The notes below the pieces were generated by a model. It had not been told where the DNA came from, made no database searches, and saw nothing but the letters and a program-made list of their open reading frames with translations. A program made the translations under genes and the position numbers. Shown one piece after another: positions 9,303-18,435 of a DNA stretch of 64,000 nt. This stretch comes from Photobacterium galatheae (GTDB taxonomy: Bacteria > Pseudomonadota > Gammaproteobacteria > Enterobacterales > Vibrionaceae): the NCBI RefSeq assembly GCF_000695255.1, contig NZ_JMIB01000026.1, positions 1 through 64,000 of the forward strand, read 5' to 3'. The stretch's first letter is position 1, and each line of letters starts with the position of its first letter.

Positions 9303-10691
9303 ATGAGCCAGCTAGAGGCCGTATCCATCGAGAGCTTCAAAAAACACTTTCAAGGGAAAATCGTGCTTCCCTCAGATGATGACTATGATGAAGTCCGTCA
9401 GATCTGGAACGCGATGATTGACCGAAAACCCGCCATCATTGCGCGTTGTCTGTCTGCGGAATGCGTAGTGCAGGCCGTGAATTTTTCGCGAGAGCATGAT
9501 CTTCTGCTGTCTGTGCGTGGTGGCGGACACAATATTGCCGGGAACGCCGTATGTGATGGCGGCTTAATGATTGATATGTCGCTGATGAATGCAGTACATG
9601 TGAATCCCAATACCCACAGGGTGCTTGTCGAGCCCGGATGTATCCTGGGGGACGTAGATGCTGAGGTTCAGAAGCATGGTCTCGCGACGCCGTTGGGCAT
9701 TAATTCAACGACTGGGGTTGCAGGTCTGACACTGGGCGGTGGATTTGGGTGGTTAAGCCGCCTTTATGGCATGACCGTTGATAATCTGCTGTCAGTCCAT
9801 GTGGTTACAGCCAGTGGGACGCAGCTTAAAGCCAGCGAAACTGAAAATGCTGATCTGTTCTGGGGGATCCGGGGTGGCGGCGGTAATTTTGGTGTCATCA
9901 CGAGCTTTGAATTCCAGCTCCATCCGGTTGGCCCTGATGTGTTGAGCGGGTTGATTGTCTTCCCCTTTGATCAGGCGAAGTCAGTACTGACTCAGTTTGC
10001 AGAGTTTACACAATCGATGCCGGAGGCACTGAACGTCTGGATGGTGACCCGTAAGGCCCCACCACTGCCATTCTTACCGGAAGCGGTTCATGGTCAGGAA
10101 ATTGTCGCTTTGGCTCTGTGTTATTTCGGCGACCCGGCTGAAGGGGAAAAACTGATTGCGCCGCTGCGCAGTTTCGGGAAAGCACATGGGGAACATGTTG
10201 GTGTGCAACCTTATACGGCCTGGCAGCAGGCGTTTGATCCCTTGTTAACCCCAGGTGCCCGGAATTACTGGAAGTCACATAATTTCACAAGTCTCAGTGA
10301 AGATGCCCTCGATGTGCTAATTGAATATGCCGGAAAGCTGCCTTCACCTCATTGTGAAATTTTCATTGGGACCATTGGCGGACAGACCACTCGGGTCGCA
10401 CCGGATGCGATGGCTTATTCAAGTCGTGATGCAAAATATGTCATGAACGTTCATGGCCGTTGGGAGACCCCGGAAGAAGATGAAGCCTGTATTGGCTGGG
10501 CGCGGGAATTCTTTGCAAAATCTCAGCCTTACGCCAGTGGTGGCGCTTATATTAACTTCCTGACTCAGGACGAAAGCGATCGGGTTGCATTTGCGTATGG
10601 CGAAACCTATACACGGCTGGTGGAACTCAAGAAAAAATACGATCCGAATAATCTGTTCAGAATGAATCAAAATATCAAACCCGATGCGTGA
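9303..10691 (+). CDS. FAD-binding oxidoreductase, BBE (berberine-bridge-like) family
   Basis: A 462-residue flavoprotein of the PCMH/VAO superfamily. The start at 9303 is chosen because GGAGG lies seven bases upstream and the family begins here; the open frame extends upstream to 9207. Visible features are the FAD-binding SVRGGGHNIAG motif, whose His normally carries a covalent flavin bond. Also visible are the GGGFGWLSRLYGMTVDNLLS segment and RGGGGNFGV, followed by a C-terminal BBE motif with YDPNNLFRMNQNI. Such enzymes oxidise alcohols, sugars or secondary metabolites; the substrate cannot be told. It is transcribed alone. Confidence 0.85.
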   Translation: MSQLEAVSIESFKKHFQGKIVLPSDDDYDEVRQIWNAMIDRKPAIIARCLSAECVVQAVNFSREHDLLLSVRGGGHNIAGNAVCDGGLMIDMSLMNAVHVNPNTHRVLVEPGCILGDVDAEVQKHGLATPLGINSTTGVAGLTLGGGFGWLSRLYGMTVDNLLSVHVVTASGTQLKASETENADLFWGIRGGGGNFGVITSFEFQLHPVGPDVLSGLIVFPFDQAKSVLTQFAEFTQSMPEALNVWMVTRKAPPLPFLPEAVHGQEIVALALCYFGDPAEGEKLIAPLRSFGKAHGEHVGVQPYTAWQQAFDPLLTPGARNYWKSHNFTSLSEDALDVLIEYAGKLPSPHCEIFIGTIGGQTTRVAPDAMAYSSRDAKYVMNVHGRWETPEEDEACIGWAREFFAKSQPYASGGAYINFLTQDESDRVAFAYGETYTRLVELKKKYDPNNLFRMNQNIKPDA

Positions 10692-10703
10692 AGTGACCGT
10701 GAG

Positions 10704-10739
10704 CGCCGAAAGTCCTCCTGAAATGGCGGTCTCTCGGCG
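10704..10739. terminator. Possible hairpin between convergent genes
   Basis: CGCCGA and TCGGCG form a 6-bp stem, extendable with a mismatch, between the convergent oxidoreductase and DUF3429 genes. There is no good T-run, so terminator function is tentative. Confidence 0.3.
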
Positions 10740-10772
10740 TTGTTCAGGTTGCGGATCAGGCTGTGGATCTCG

Positions 10773-11219
10773 TTAAGTCAGCATGAGAACGGCGTGTAGC
10801 AGGATAACAGCAACGGTCAGCCTGCTGCGCAGCGGTTGATATTCCTGAGGATTGTTTTCTCTTTCCGTCTGCCGGATCAGTTTTTCTGCAAACCAGATGG
10901 CCAGATAGCCCATCGCCAGCAGTCCGGCAGCGGTCAGTTCATGTTTATTGCCCTGCAAAATTGCGCCCCAGGCCAGCAGGACAAACAGATTGCTCAGGAT
11001 CAGCGCATTCCGACTGAGCTGATGGGCGATATGATCAATTGCGTTGCCCCATAAGATCCCGGATAAAAAACTCAGTATGACGGCACTATAGGCGATGAAC
11101 ATCTGTTGTCCGGACAGGTGAAAGAGCCTGATATCTGTCATGGCCAGCAGCAGGGTCGCCACAAAAGGCAGCAGGCCAAGATACCCGAGCCTTTTCATCA
11201 GGGTGTTGGGGGCTTGCAT
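10773..11219 (-). CDS. DUF3429 family membrane protein
   Basis: A 148-residue protein with about four or five hydrophobic helices. These include LGYLGLLPFVATLLLAM, FIAYSAVILSFLSGILWG, NALILSNLFVLLAWGAIL, LLAMGYLAIWFAEKL and LTVAVILLHAVLMLT. The SGILWG and LPF motifs match the DUF3429 family of small inner-membrane proteins of unknown function. It lies on the minus strand, convergent with the oxidoreductase and divergent from ohr. Confidence 0.75.
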   Translation of the reverse strand: MQAPNTLMKRLGYLGLLPFVATLLLAMTDIRLFHLSGQQMFIAYSAVILSFLSGILWGNAIDHIAHQLSRNALILSNLFVLLAWGAILQGNKHELTAAGLLAMGYLAIWFAEKLIRQTERENNPQEYQPLRSRLTVAVILLHAVLMLT

Positions 11220-11455
11220 GGTGCCTCCTTCAGATAATCAGCATCGTCAGTGTCAGTTATTTTTCTTCCATAACTATAGTTTCGGTCCCTGCTTCGTGCT
11301 GAGCCTTCACCGCCATCAGACGAAGACTCAGCTACAGTTAGAGCTACTGGTGACGTGAATCGTTGCGAGAAGGAGAGGATGTAACAAACGACAGGCTTTG
11401 CAGGCAGCGGTCATTGCGCTTGTCTGAAAGCACATTGACTGACTGGAGAAATCGA

Positions 11456-11878
11456 ATGAAGGTTCTGTATTCAACAAAAGCAACATCGACTGGCGGGCGT
11501 GACGGTGCTTCCCAGACCGAGGACGGCAAATTGAAAGTGCAACTGAGCACCCCAAAAGAACTGGGTGGTGCAGGTGGCAGCGGAACGAACCCAGAGCAAC
11601 TTTTTGCGGCGGGCTATTCGGCCTGTTTTATCGGGGCAATGAAATTTGTCGCAGCACGGGATGGGATCAAACTTCCGAATGAGCCCAGCGTGACGGCGCA
11701 GGTTGGTATTGGTGAAAATCCTAAAGGTGTGGGTTTCGCGATTGATGTCGAATTACATATTGCATTGCCGGGCCTGGATCGTGATGCCGCAACACAATTG
11801 GCAGATAAAGCGCATGAGGTTTGCCCGTACTCAAATGCGACACGGGGGAATGTCCGTGTTGAACTGGTGATTGTTTAA
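11456..11878 (+). CDS. ohr: Organic hydroperoxide resistance protein Ohr
   Basis: A 140-residue OsmC/Ohr-family thiol peroxidase that reduces organic hydroperoxides. The start at 11456 follows GGAG and gives the family's usual N-terminus (MKVLYST); the open frame extends to 11363 without support. The two redox cysteines are Cys57 (AAGYSACFIGAM) and Cys123 (HEVCPYSNATRGN), both in their family contexts. The length is close to the usual 140-142 residues. No OhrR-type MarR regulator is adjacent. A terminator follows. Confidence 0.92.
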   Translation: MKVLYSTKATSTGGRDGASQTEDGKLKVQLSTPKELGGAGGSGTNPEQLFAAGYSACFIGAMKFVAARDGIKLPNEPSVTAQVGIGENPKGVGFAIDVELHIALPGLDRDAATQLADKAHEVCPYSNATRGNVRVELVIV

Positions 11879-11924
11879 ACGAACCATTTTGGGTAATCCT
11901 GCCGCGTTTGGCATTGTTGATGTC

Positions 11925-11949
11925 GTGGGCTCAAATGAGCCCGCTTTTT
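11925..11949 (+). terminator. Terminator after ohr
   Basis: A 9-bp stem GTGGGCTCA/TGAGCCCGC (one G-T pair) with a two-base centre is followed by five T, 46 bases after the ohr stop. Confidence 0.8.
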
Positions 11950-12394
11950 GTTTTCACGCGGGTGTTTTATACAGGGCCGATTGAGGATGGATATTTGTTT
12001 GCTTTTATTTATTTTTGTTTGTTGAGAGAAAGGGCGGAAATTAATCTTCCGGAAGAGAACGACTTATTCTTTTGTTTGTATTTGAGCCATTAAAAATTCA
12101 TGCGACGAACCTCTGAAAATATTAAATTTATTTTTCATGGTATTGAAATATCAGAGAATTTAAAAACCGATCGGCTCAGTGAAAAATATTTGTGAGGAAG
12201 GTCAAATTTAATGTTTTGTTCAGGTTTATCCCATGGCAGGTAAGGGATAAAGGCATGTTTCATTATGAGCTTTTTTATAGTCAAAATGACTTTTTTGACC
12301 ATCGAAAAGTCGGAATTGAAATAGGCTATTGAAATGCTTTATAAGAGAACTCTAAACTCTGGTCATCGATTCATTTTATGGCTGGTATATCCCT
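11950..12394. other. AT-rich leader region of the T6SS kinase-tss operon
   Basis: About 445 AT-rich bases with no supported gene precede the first T6SS operon. CTCTGA near 12113 and TCAGAG near 12151 form a loose inverted repeat. AGTCA-AAA-TGACT followed by six T at about 12279-12296 is a small terminator-like hairpin that could attenuate the operon. I see no TGGC-N7-TTGC sigma-54 site here, unlike the hcp promoters. Confidence 0.4.
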
Positions 12395-14383
12395 TTGTCT
12401 GAGTCTGGCAATCAAAAAGTGTCTGCGATTGATGGTGTGATTCATCGCGCGCTCATTAAAAAAAAGAAACGTCAAAAGGCATTGGAGCTTGCAAGCAAAC
12501 CTTCTCTTGAAGAAAGCCTGCGGGCAAGGTTCGTGATTCTCGAAACAATGACGAAACCGGGTCGTGGGACTGTTGTGTACAAGCTGGCTGATAAAGATGA
12601 TCCCAATCAAGTCCTTTGCTGTAAGTCTATTTTAGAGCGGGGGAACGAGGCGGCGGAAAATGCGCTCCTGAGTGAAGCAACCAAGCTTGAAGTCTGTCAG
12701 CACCCGAATGTTGTGAAATTTATAAAGGTTGGGCATGAATTTACCACGCCTTATTTTTTCATGGAGTGGGTCAGTGGCGAGAATCTGGCTCAGAAAGTGA
12801 ATCGTCACAGCAACGGGGGGTTCCGTGCGGATCACATCGCCTGGTTGATTTATCAGTTGGCGGGTGCGTTGGACTATGCGCATACCCAGGGCGTGTGCCA
12901 CTTGGATATCAAGCCTTCGAATGTGCTGATTGGTGCTGACGATGCGGTTCGCATGGTCGATTTTGGCGCAGCGCAATATGTTGGTGAAAGCAACGAATAT
13001 GTCGAGGCCAGCCTGAGTTATGCCTCACCTGACTATATCCGGACCGGTATCGGACAACCGGAAGATGATGTGTATTCACTGGCGGTGATGACGTACTGCT
13101 TGTTCCTTGGGGTGGCAGCCAGTGCTGATATTGGCATGGTGATTCAGGGGCAGAAGCGGCCTGTGGTGATCCCGCCGCATGCATGGAAAGCCATTAAAGC
13201 CGTGATCACGAAACCTCGTTATCACGGTTACTCGCCGATTCAGTTCGCGCAGGTGCTGGGCCAGATTGATACCGACACACCACTGTCAAATGCGCCTATT
13301 TTCAACAATATGCGAAATGCCGATCTGGTTTTGAGCAAGAAAAAGGCCGATGTATTCAGTGCCATTGATGGCTGGAAGTCACTGGAAATCACCCTGATTG
13401 GTGCCACTTTGGTGCTGGTTGCCTTTCTGGTGATTCGCAATGTTTTTTCTTTTGCATTTGAGCTGAATTCATCAGCGCCGGTCAAGCCTGCCAGTTTTAC
13501 GTATGACGGTCAGGTGTTTCAGCCGGATGATACATCCTGGTTTACTTATCAGTTTCTGAATGAGTTTACCTCCGAGACCCCCGAGCTATCCAAGACGGCT
13601 ATCTCTGTGGTTGAAGCATACGATCGCAAAAAATCGGAACGTGAAAAACAGCTATATCAGCAGTTGAATCCTGTGTTTGAAGACGAGCGTCAGGCCGACA
13701 TGACACGTCGTGAAGAACTGAATGCGGTGAAAAATGAATTGATCACCATTCGCCGCCTGATGCAGGGCGGGCAGGCTGGGGACAGTGTTCACATTGAAAA
13801 GCAGCTTTCCAGTGCGCAGGCCAGGGTGAATGCGCTCCTGCAAAACGAAAGTTTATACAGTGAAAATGCAGTAACCCCTGAAGAAGCCTTGAATTTACTG
13901 GAAGTCGGGGATGTGGTGTTTGCCCGGAAAGCGTTTGAATCTGCCTGGCAGAAAGCGACGGCACACGCTTATTACTATGCACACGAAGTGCGTTATCAGA
14001 CGGTGGTGAAGGTACTGGCACGTGTTGCCTCGCTGATGGATGAAACCAAGTTTAAAGATGCATCCAGCCTGATCGAAAACGCGCAGGAAGTTTTTCCCGA
14101 GAGCGAAGAGATTCGCCAGATGGGAGCCTTACTCTATGCGCGCCGAGGGGAGTACATTCTCCAGCAATCACTGCACTCAGATTTAGTCGTCGATAAAAGC
14201 ATTATTCAACAGGCTTATCAGGACGTGAAAACCTTTGCACCTGAGCGGCTGGAACAAGTGAAAGCGCAGTTGAAAGAAGAAATTGCGCAGGGGAGTGAGT
14301 CCAGATTTAAAGCCGGCGCACTGAGCATTAATGCCAAGAATGTCACGTCCATTGTTTTGCCGGATTGGGAGTGGGAAGCATGA
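12395..14383 (+). CDS. T6SS-associated Ser/Thr protein kinase (PpkA/Stk-like), membrane anchored
   Basis: A 662-residue kinase. The catalytic domain spans about residues 48-310: glycine loop KPGRGTVVYK (54-63), Lys77, catalytic loop HLDIKPSN (169-176) and DFG (189-191), all intact. One transmembrane helix follows (about 331-352, LIGATLVLVAFLVI). The C-terminal part is predicted periplasmic and helical, with TPR-like features. Such kinases phosphorylate FHA-domain partners to control T6SS assembly; an FHA gene lies at 27796. The only start available after the in-frame stop is TTG (or GTG at 12419), and no clear ribosome site is visible. It overlaps tssA by ATGA and heads that operon. Confidence 0.85.
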   Translation: MSESGNQKVSAIDGVIHRALIKKKKRQKALELASKPSLEESLRARFVILETMTKPGRGTVVYKLADKDDPNQVLCCKSILERGNEAAENALLSEATKLEVCQHPNVVKFIKVGHEFTTPYFFMEWVSGENLAQKVNRHSNGGFRADHIAWLIYQLAGALDYAHTQGVCHLDIKPSNVLIGADDAVRMVDFGAAQYVGESNEYVEASLSYASPDYIRTGIGQPEDDVYSLAVMTYCLFLGVAASADIGMVIQGQKRPVVIPPHAWKAIKAVITKPRYHGYSPIQFAQVLGQIDTDTPLSNAPIFNNMRNADLVLSKKKADVFSAIDGWKSLEITLIGATLVLVAFLVIRNVFSFAFELNSSAPVKPASFTYDGQVFQPDDTSWFTYQFLNEFTSETPELSKTAISVVEAYDRKKSEREKQLYQQLNPVFEDERQADMTRREELNAVKNELITIRRLMQGGQAGDSVHIEKQLSSAQARVNALLQNESLYSENAVTPEEALNLLEVGDVVFARKAFESAWQKATAHAYYYAHEVRYQTVVKVLARVASLMDETKFKDASSLIENAQEVFPESEEIRQMGALLYARRGEYILQQSLHSDLVVDKSIIQQAYQDVKTFAPERLEQVKAQLKEEIAQGSESRFKAGALSINAKNVTSIVLPDWEWEA

Positions 14384-15930
14384 GTGATTTGAATACTCGG
14401 CTGGATGCACTGTTGTCTCCAATCAGTGCAGATCAGCCTGTGGGTGAAGATGCCCGCTATGAGCTTTGTTATGAGCTGATGGAAGCTGAAGTCAAGAAGT
14501 TTGGTTCATTGTTTGGTGAAACAGTTGACTGGCTGGAAGTGGAGAAGCAGGCCGAGATTGTCCTGCTGCAACACAGTAAAGACTTGAAAGCCATGGCTTA
14601 TATCGCCCGTGCCTGGGCGGAACATTATGGCAGTGCGGGCCTGAAAGCTGGTTTGGTTTTGCTGAAATCCGCACTGGAACAGTTTGGCTCTGCACTGTAT
14701 CCGTCACGTGCCCGAGCACGGGATGGTGCGATTGAATGGCTGGACAAGCAAATTGAGCTGGTTGCGCCAAAACTGGAGAACCCGGTTTATGAGGACCTGG
14801 ATGCCAGTTCGGCGCTGTGTCAGGACATCGGCTTCGCCATGGGTGAAGTGTTTGAAGGTTCGGATGTTTCCTTGTTTAGTGCTCGGGATGCCTTGGCTGT
14901 ACAAAGCCGCAGTCTGGGTGCTCCGGTAAAACCTGAAACGCAACCCGTTGTGCAACCGGCTGTACAGTCTGCGCCTGTTGCTGAAGAAAAAACTGCTGAG
15001 CCTGTCAAGCCAGCGGCTCCGGCACCGACAGCGGTTTCGCCGCCACCAAAACCGGCAACACCGTTAGCCAGTCCGTCCACGATGCCGAGTGTATCGCTCA
15101 GTGGTGACACCGATAAAAAATCGCTGGAGCAAATGGCAGAACACCTGTTGCATCAGGACCCGTCGATGCCACTGGGCTATCAGATCGGTCGATTTCTGAC
15201 CTGGATGGCGGTCGATGAATTGCCGCCACACGACAGCAACGGAAAAACACCGCTTCGTTTGCCTGTAAATCAGGACACGCTCAGTGATTACGAAGCGGCG
15301 CTGTCAAACAAGGCGGTTGCAGATCATTACCGCCGTCTTGAGAAAAGTCTTCGCAATACGCCGTTCTGGCTGACCGGACATCGTCTGATCTCGGACATGC
15401 TGAAGTTGATGGGTTTTGAACAGGCGGCGGAGGCTGTGCGCGAAGAGACACGACGATTTATCACACGCCTGGAAGGCGTCGAAGGTCTGTCTTTTGATGA
15501 TTTAACCCCGTTTGCTGATGAAGCGACGAAGCAATGGCTGGCTGCTGCACCTGCGGGTGCAGGCAGTGCTGTCAGTGAAGGGTTGTCTGAATTGCTGGGT
15601 GATTTAGACGGTGAAAATCTGGAAGGTGCAGTGCTGGGCCAGTTACTGGTTTCTGCTTCTTCCAAACTGGATGACGCCCAGTCCGGGCGCACCAGATTTC
15701 TCTTGCACCTGCAACTGGCCAAATTACTGCACAACAATGGCCTTCATAGTTTGGCGCTGCCACATCTGGAAGTTATTTGGCCAGAAAGAGAACGGGTTCA
15801 TTTGAGTTACTGGGAACCGCATCTGGATACAGAACTGGAGCAGTTACTGTCTTCAACGCTGACTCAGATTTATTCACGGGAAGAGGCTTTTCCCGCCAAG
15901 TACAGAGAATGGCTGACAGCCGTTCATTAA
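14380..15930 (+). CDS. tssA: TssA, sheath-cap/assembly protein (ImpA N-terminal domain)
   Basis: A 516-residue TssA. The start at 14380 overlaps the kinase stop (ATGA). The N-terminal ImpA domain (residues 1-130) is recognisable by the SADQPVGEDARYE opening and the conserved GLKAGLVLLKSALEQFG and LYPSRARARDGAIEWLD segments. A Pro/Ala-rich linker spans about 180-245. The C-terminal helical region resembles VasJ-type domains (RFLTWMAVDELPPHD). TssA primes and caps the polymerising sheath. A second ImpA-type gene lies at 25181-26455, so the two may divide functions. Confidence 0.9.
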   Translation: MSDLNTRLDALLSPISADQPVGEDARYELCYELMEAEVKKFGSLFGETVDWLEVEKQAEIVLLQHSKDLKAMAYIARAWAEHYGSAGLKAGLVLLKSALEQFGSALYPSRARARDGAIEWLDKQIELVAPKLENPVYEDLDASSALCQDIGFAMGEVFEGSDVSLFSARDALAVQSRSLGAPVKPETQPVVQPAVQSAPVAEEKTAEPVKPAAPAPTAVSPPPKPATPLASPSTMPSVSLSGDTDKKSLEQMAEHLLHQDPSMPLGYQIGRFLTWMAVDELPPHDSNGKTPLRLPVNQDTLSDYEAALSNKAVADHYRRLEKSLRNTPFWLTGHRLISDMLKLMGFEQAAEAVREETRRFITRLEGVEGLSFDDLTPFADEATKQWLAAAPAGAGSAVSEGLSELLGDLDGENLEGAVLGQLLVSASSKLDDAQSGRTRFLLHLQLAKLLHNNGLHSLALPHLEVIWPERERVHLSYWEPHLDTELEQLLSSTLTQIYSREEAFPAKYREWLTAVH

Positions 15931-15954
15931 CATATAGCTGCTAAGTAAGGACAA

Positions 15955-16455
15955 ATGATGTCTAAAGATGGTTCAGTCGCTCCGAAAGAGCGAATTAATA
16001 TCCGATATGTACCTGCCACCGGTGATGCCCAGGAAGAGGTAGAGCTGCCCCTGAGTATGATGGTCGTCGGTGATTTCACCGGCCGTGATAATGAAACACC
16101 GATTGAAGACCGCGATCCGATCAACATCGATAAAGACAACTTTAACGATGTGCTGAGTGCTCAGGCACCGAACGTGAAAGTGAATGTCGCGAATCGTCTG
16201 AGCGATGAAGAAGGCGCGCAGCTGGGTGTCGATCTGACCTTCAAAAATATGAAAGATTTCTCGCCGGAAGCGATTGCCCGCCAGGTCCCGGAACTAGGCA
16301 GCCTGCTGGAACTTCGTGAAGCACTGGTGGCTCTGAAAGGCCCGCTGGGGAACGTTCCTGCCTTCCGGAAGCGTATTGCGCAGGTTCTGCAGGATGAAGA
16401 CTCACGCAATAAACTGCTCAGCGAACTGAGCATCAATACAGACAACGAAGAATAA
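15955..16455 (+). CDS. tssB: TssB, contractile sheath small subunit (VipA)
   Basis: A 166-residue protein with the canonical TssB pattern. This includes KERINIRYVPATGDAQEEVE, LPLSMMVVGDFTGR near residues 31-44, and the C-terminal helix with LLELREALVALKGPLGN. It forms the T6SS sheath with TssC. The start may be 15955 or the adjacent ATG at 15958. The gene lies 11 bases before tssC, within the tssA-G operon. Confidence 0.96.
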   Translation: MMSKDGSVAPKERINIRYVPATGDAQEEVELPLSMMVVGDFTGRDNETPIEDRDPINIDKDNFNDVLSAQAPNVKVNVANRLSDEEGAQLGVDLTFKNMKDFSPEAIARQVPELGSLLELREALVALKGPLGNVPAFRKRIAQVLQDEDSRNKLLSELSINTDNEE

Positions 16456-16466
16456 GCAGGTGCCGC

Positions 16467-17945
16467 ATGACAACTGAAGCAATGACACCGGAACAGGATG
16501 CACAACTGGTTGAGTCCGGTTCTCTGTTAGACAGTATTTTAAATGAAACCCGCCTGAATCCATCGGAAGAAGGTTTTGATGTCGCCAAACGTGGTGTGGA
16601 AGCGTTCATTTCTGAACTGCTGAGCAAGAACATTTCCGATAAAGTCGATCAGTCGCTGGTTGATCTGATGATTTCAGAAATCGATCAGAAACTCTCGGCA
16701 CAGGTTGATGAAATTCTGCATGCTGAAGAAGTTCAGGCGATTGAATCGTCATGGCGTGGCCTGAAGTATCTGGTTGATCAGACAGACTTCCGTGAAAACA
16801 TTCAGATCGAAGTGATTTCCGCGAAGAAAAATGAAGTGCTGGATGATTTCGATGATGCACCGGAAGTGGTGAAATCGGGTCTGTATAAGCAAATCTATAC
16901 CCGTGAATACGGTCAGTTCGGTGGTAAGCCGGTCGGTGCTGTGATCTGTGACTTTAAGATGACTGCTGCATCGCCAGATATCAAGCTGATGGAATACATG
17001 GCGAACGTGGGTGCGATGTCTCATGCACCGTTTATCACCTCTGCCGGCCCTCAGTTCTTTGGTGTTGACAGCTATGAAGCGCTGCCAAACCTGAAAGATC
17101 TGAAGTCTGTTTTCGAAGGTCCGCAATACACCAAGTGGCGCGGTCTGCGAGAGCACGAAGATTCCCGTTATCTGGGTTTGTGCACCACGGGCTTCATGCT
17201 GCGTTCTCCGTATTCAGTCGCGGATAACCCAATCAAGGCATTTGACTATAACGAGAATGTCTCAGCGAGCCACGATCACTATCTGTGGGGCAACTCGGCG
17301 TATGCACTGGCATCCCGTATTTCCGATTCATTCGCGAAATTCCGCTGGTGTCCGAACATCATTGGTCCTCAGAGCGGTGGTACGGTGAACGATCTGCCGG
17401 TTCACAACTTTGAGTCCATGGGCCGTATTGAGACCAAGATCCCAACGGAAGTGCTGGTGTCTGACCGTCGTGAATTCGAACTGGCGGAAGAAGGCTTTAT
17501 TGCGCTGACCATGCGTAAAGGGTCTGACAACGCGGCATTCTTCTCGGCCAACTCGGTTCAGAAGCCAAAATTCTTCGGCAATACGCCAGAAGGCAAAGAT
17601 GCAGAAACCAACTATAAGTTGGGGACGCAGCTGCCATATATGTTCATCATCAACCGCCTGGCACACTATCTGAAAGTGCTGCAGCGTGAGCAGATTGGTT
17701 CGTGGAAAGAGCGGACTGACCTGGAAATTGAGCTGAACAAATGGATTCGTCAGTACGTATCTGATCAGGAGAATCCACCAGCAGAAGTTCGTGGCCGTCG
17801 TCCACTGCGTGCTGCACGCGTTGAAGTCTCTGATGTTGAAGGCGATCCGGGCTGGTATCGTGTCTCACTGGCGGTTCGTCCGCACTTCAAATACATGGGC
17901 GCAAGCTTTGAGCTGTCTCTGGTCGGCAAACTGGATCAGAACTAA
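16467..17945 (+). CDS. tssC: TssC, contractile sheath large subunit (VipB)
   Basis: A 492-residue protein of the usual length. Family landmarks include EVQAIESSWRGLKYLVDQTD (about residues 88-107), KFRWCPNIIGPQSGG and LPYMFIINRLAHYLKVLQRE. The C-terminal region (YRVSLAVRPHFKYMGA) engages the ClpV/handle region in known sheaths. It polymerises with TssB around the Hcp tube, and contraction fires the apparatus. No damage is seen. Confidence 0.97.
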   Translation: MTTEAMTPEQDAQLVESGSLLDSILNETRLNPSEEGFDVAKRGVEAFISELLSKNISDKVDQSLVDLMISEIDQKLSAQVDEILHAEEVQAIESSWRGLKYLVDQTDFRENIQIEVISAKKNEVLDDFDDAPEVVKSGLYKQIYTREYGQFGGKPVGAVICDFKMTAASPDIKLMEYMANVGAMSHAPFITSAGPQFFGVDSYEALPNLKDLKSVFEGPQYTKWRGLREHEDSRYLGLCTTGFMLRSPYSVADNPIKAFDYNENVSASHDHYLWGNSAYALASRISDSFAKFRWCPNIIGPQSGGTVNDLPVHNFESMGRIETKIPTEVLVSDRREFELAEEGFIALTMRKGSDNAAFFSANSVQKPKFFGNTPEGKDAETNYKLGTQLPYMFIINRLAHYLKVLQREQIGSWKERTDLEIELNKWIRQYVSDQENPPAEVRGRRPLRAARVEVSDVEGDPGWYRVSLAVRPHFKYMGASFELSLVGKLDQN

Positions 17946-17953
17946 TTGAAGGC

Positions 17954-18003
17954 GAGCGGTCGCTGTCAGGTAAGCCCGATGCTTCCTCGCAGGCCGGCCG
18001 CTC
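17954..18003 (+). promoter_or_regulatory. Intercistronic hairpin between tssC and tssE
   Basis: GAGCGGTCG (17954-17962) pairs with CGGCCGCTC (17995-18003) over nine positions with one G-T pair, enclosing 32 bases. There is no T-run, so it is more likely an RNA-stability or processing element that separates the abundant sheath subunits from low-copy baseplate subunits. Confidence 0.5.
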
Positions 18004-18013
18004 GAAATAAACG

Positions 18014-18424
18014 ATGGATAAAGGTTACCGATTACTGGAACGCATTGAGCTGGGTGAGCCCAAAAACAGTTACGATACTGTGGGTTCGACACAGCACCTG
18101 ATTGAATCCATTCACAATCATCTTGCAGATTTACTCAATACCCACACGGGGAATGCCATGATTGCGAATGATTACGGGCTGCCTGATTTTAATGATGTCC
18201 TGGCGGATAAATCGAATATTGTCAGAGAAATCAGAAACAGTGTGAAAAGTACCATTGAAAAGTATGAGCCCCGATTATCTGGCGTTATTGTCCGCTATAT
18301 CCCCCATGTGGATAACCCGCTACAACTGAATTTTGCCGTGAGTGGCGAAGTGTTACATAACGACAAGAAAACCATGATGAATATCGACTTATCCGTGGGT
18401 GTCGACGGTAAGTTTTCTGTTTAG
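18014..18424 (+). CDS. tssE: TssE, baseplate protein (gp25-like)
   Basis: A 136-residue gp25/lysozyme-fold protein. The conserved N-terminal LLERIELGEP region, the EYGLPDF-type motif (here NDYGLPDFNDV, residues about 52-62) and RLSGVIVRYIP are all present. It connects the baseplate wedge to the first sheath ring. It is preceded by an intercistronic hairpin and followed 11 bases later by tssF. Confidence 0.93.
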   Translation: MDKGYRLLERIELGEPKNSYDTVGSTQHLIESIHNHLADLLNTHTGNAMIANDYGLPDFNDVLADKSNIVREIRNSVKSTIEKYEPRLSGVIVRYIPHVDNPLQLNFAVSGEVLHNDKKTMMNIDLSVGVDGKFSV

Positions 18425-18435
18425 AGACGACGAAC

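Noticed and set aside
15955..17945. Phage tail sheath genes as an alternative reading of the contractile genes
   Set aside because: TssB/TssC signatures, ClpV, TssJ/L/M and Hcp identify a T6SS rather than a prophage or tailocin. No capsid, holin or integrase genes are present.
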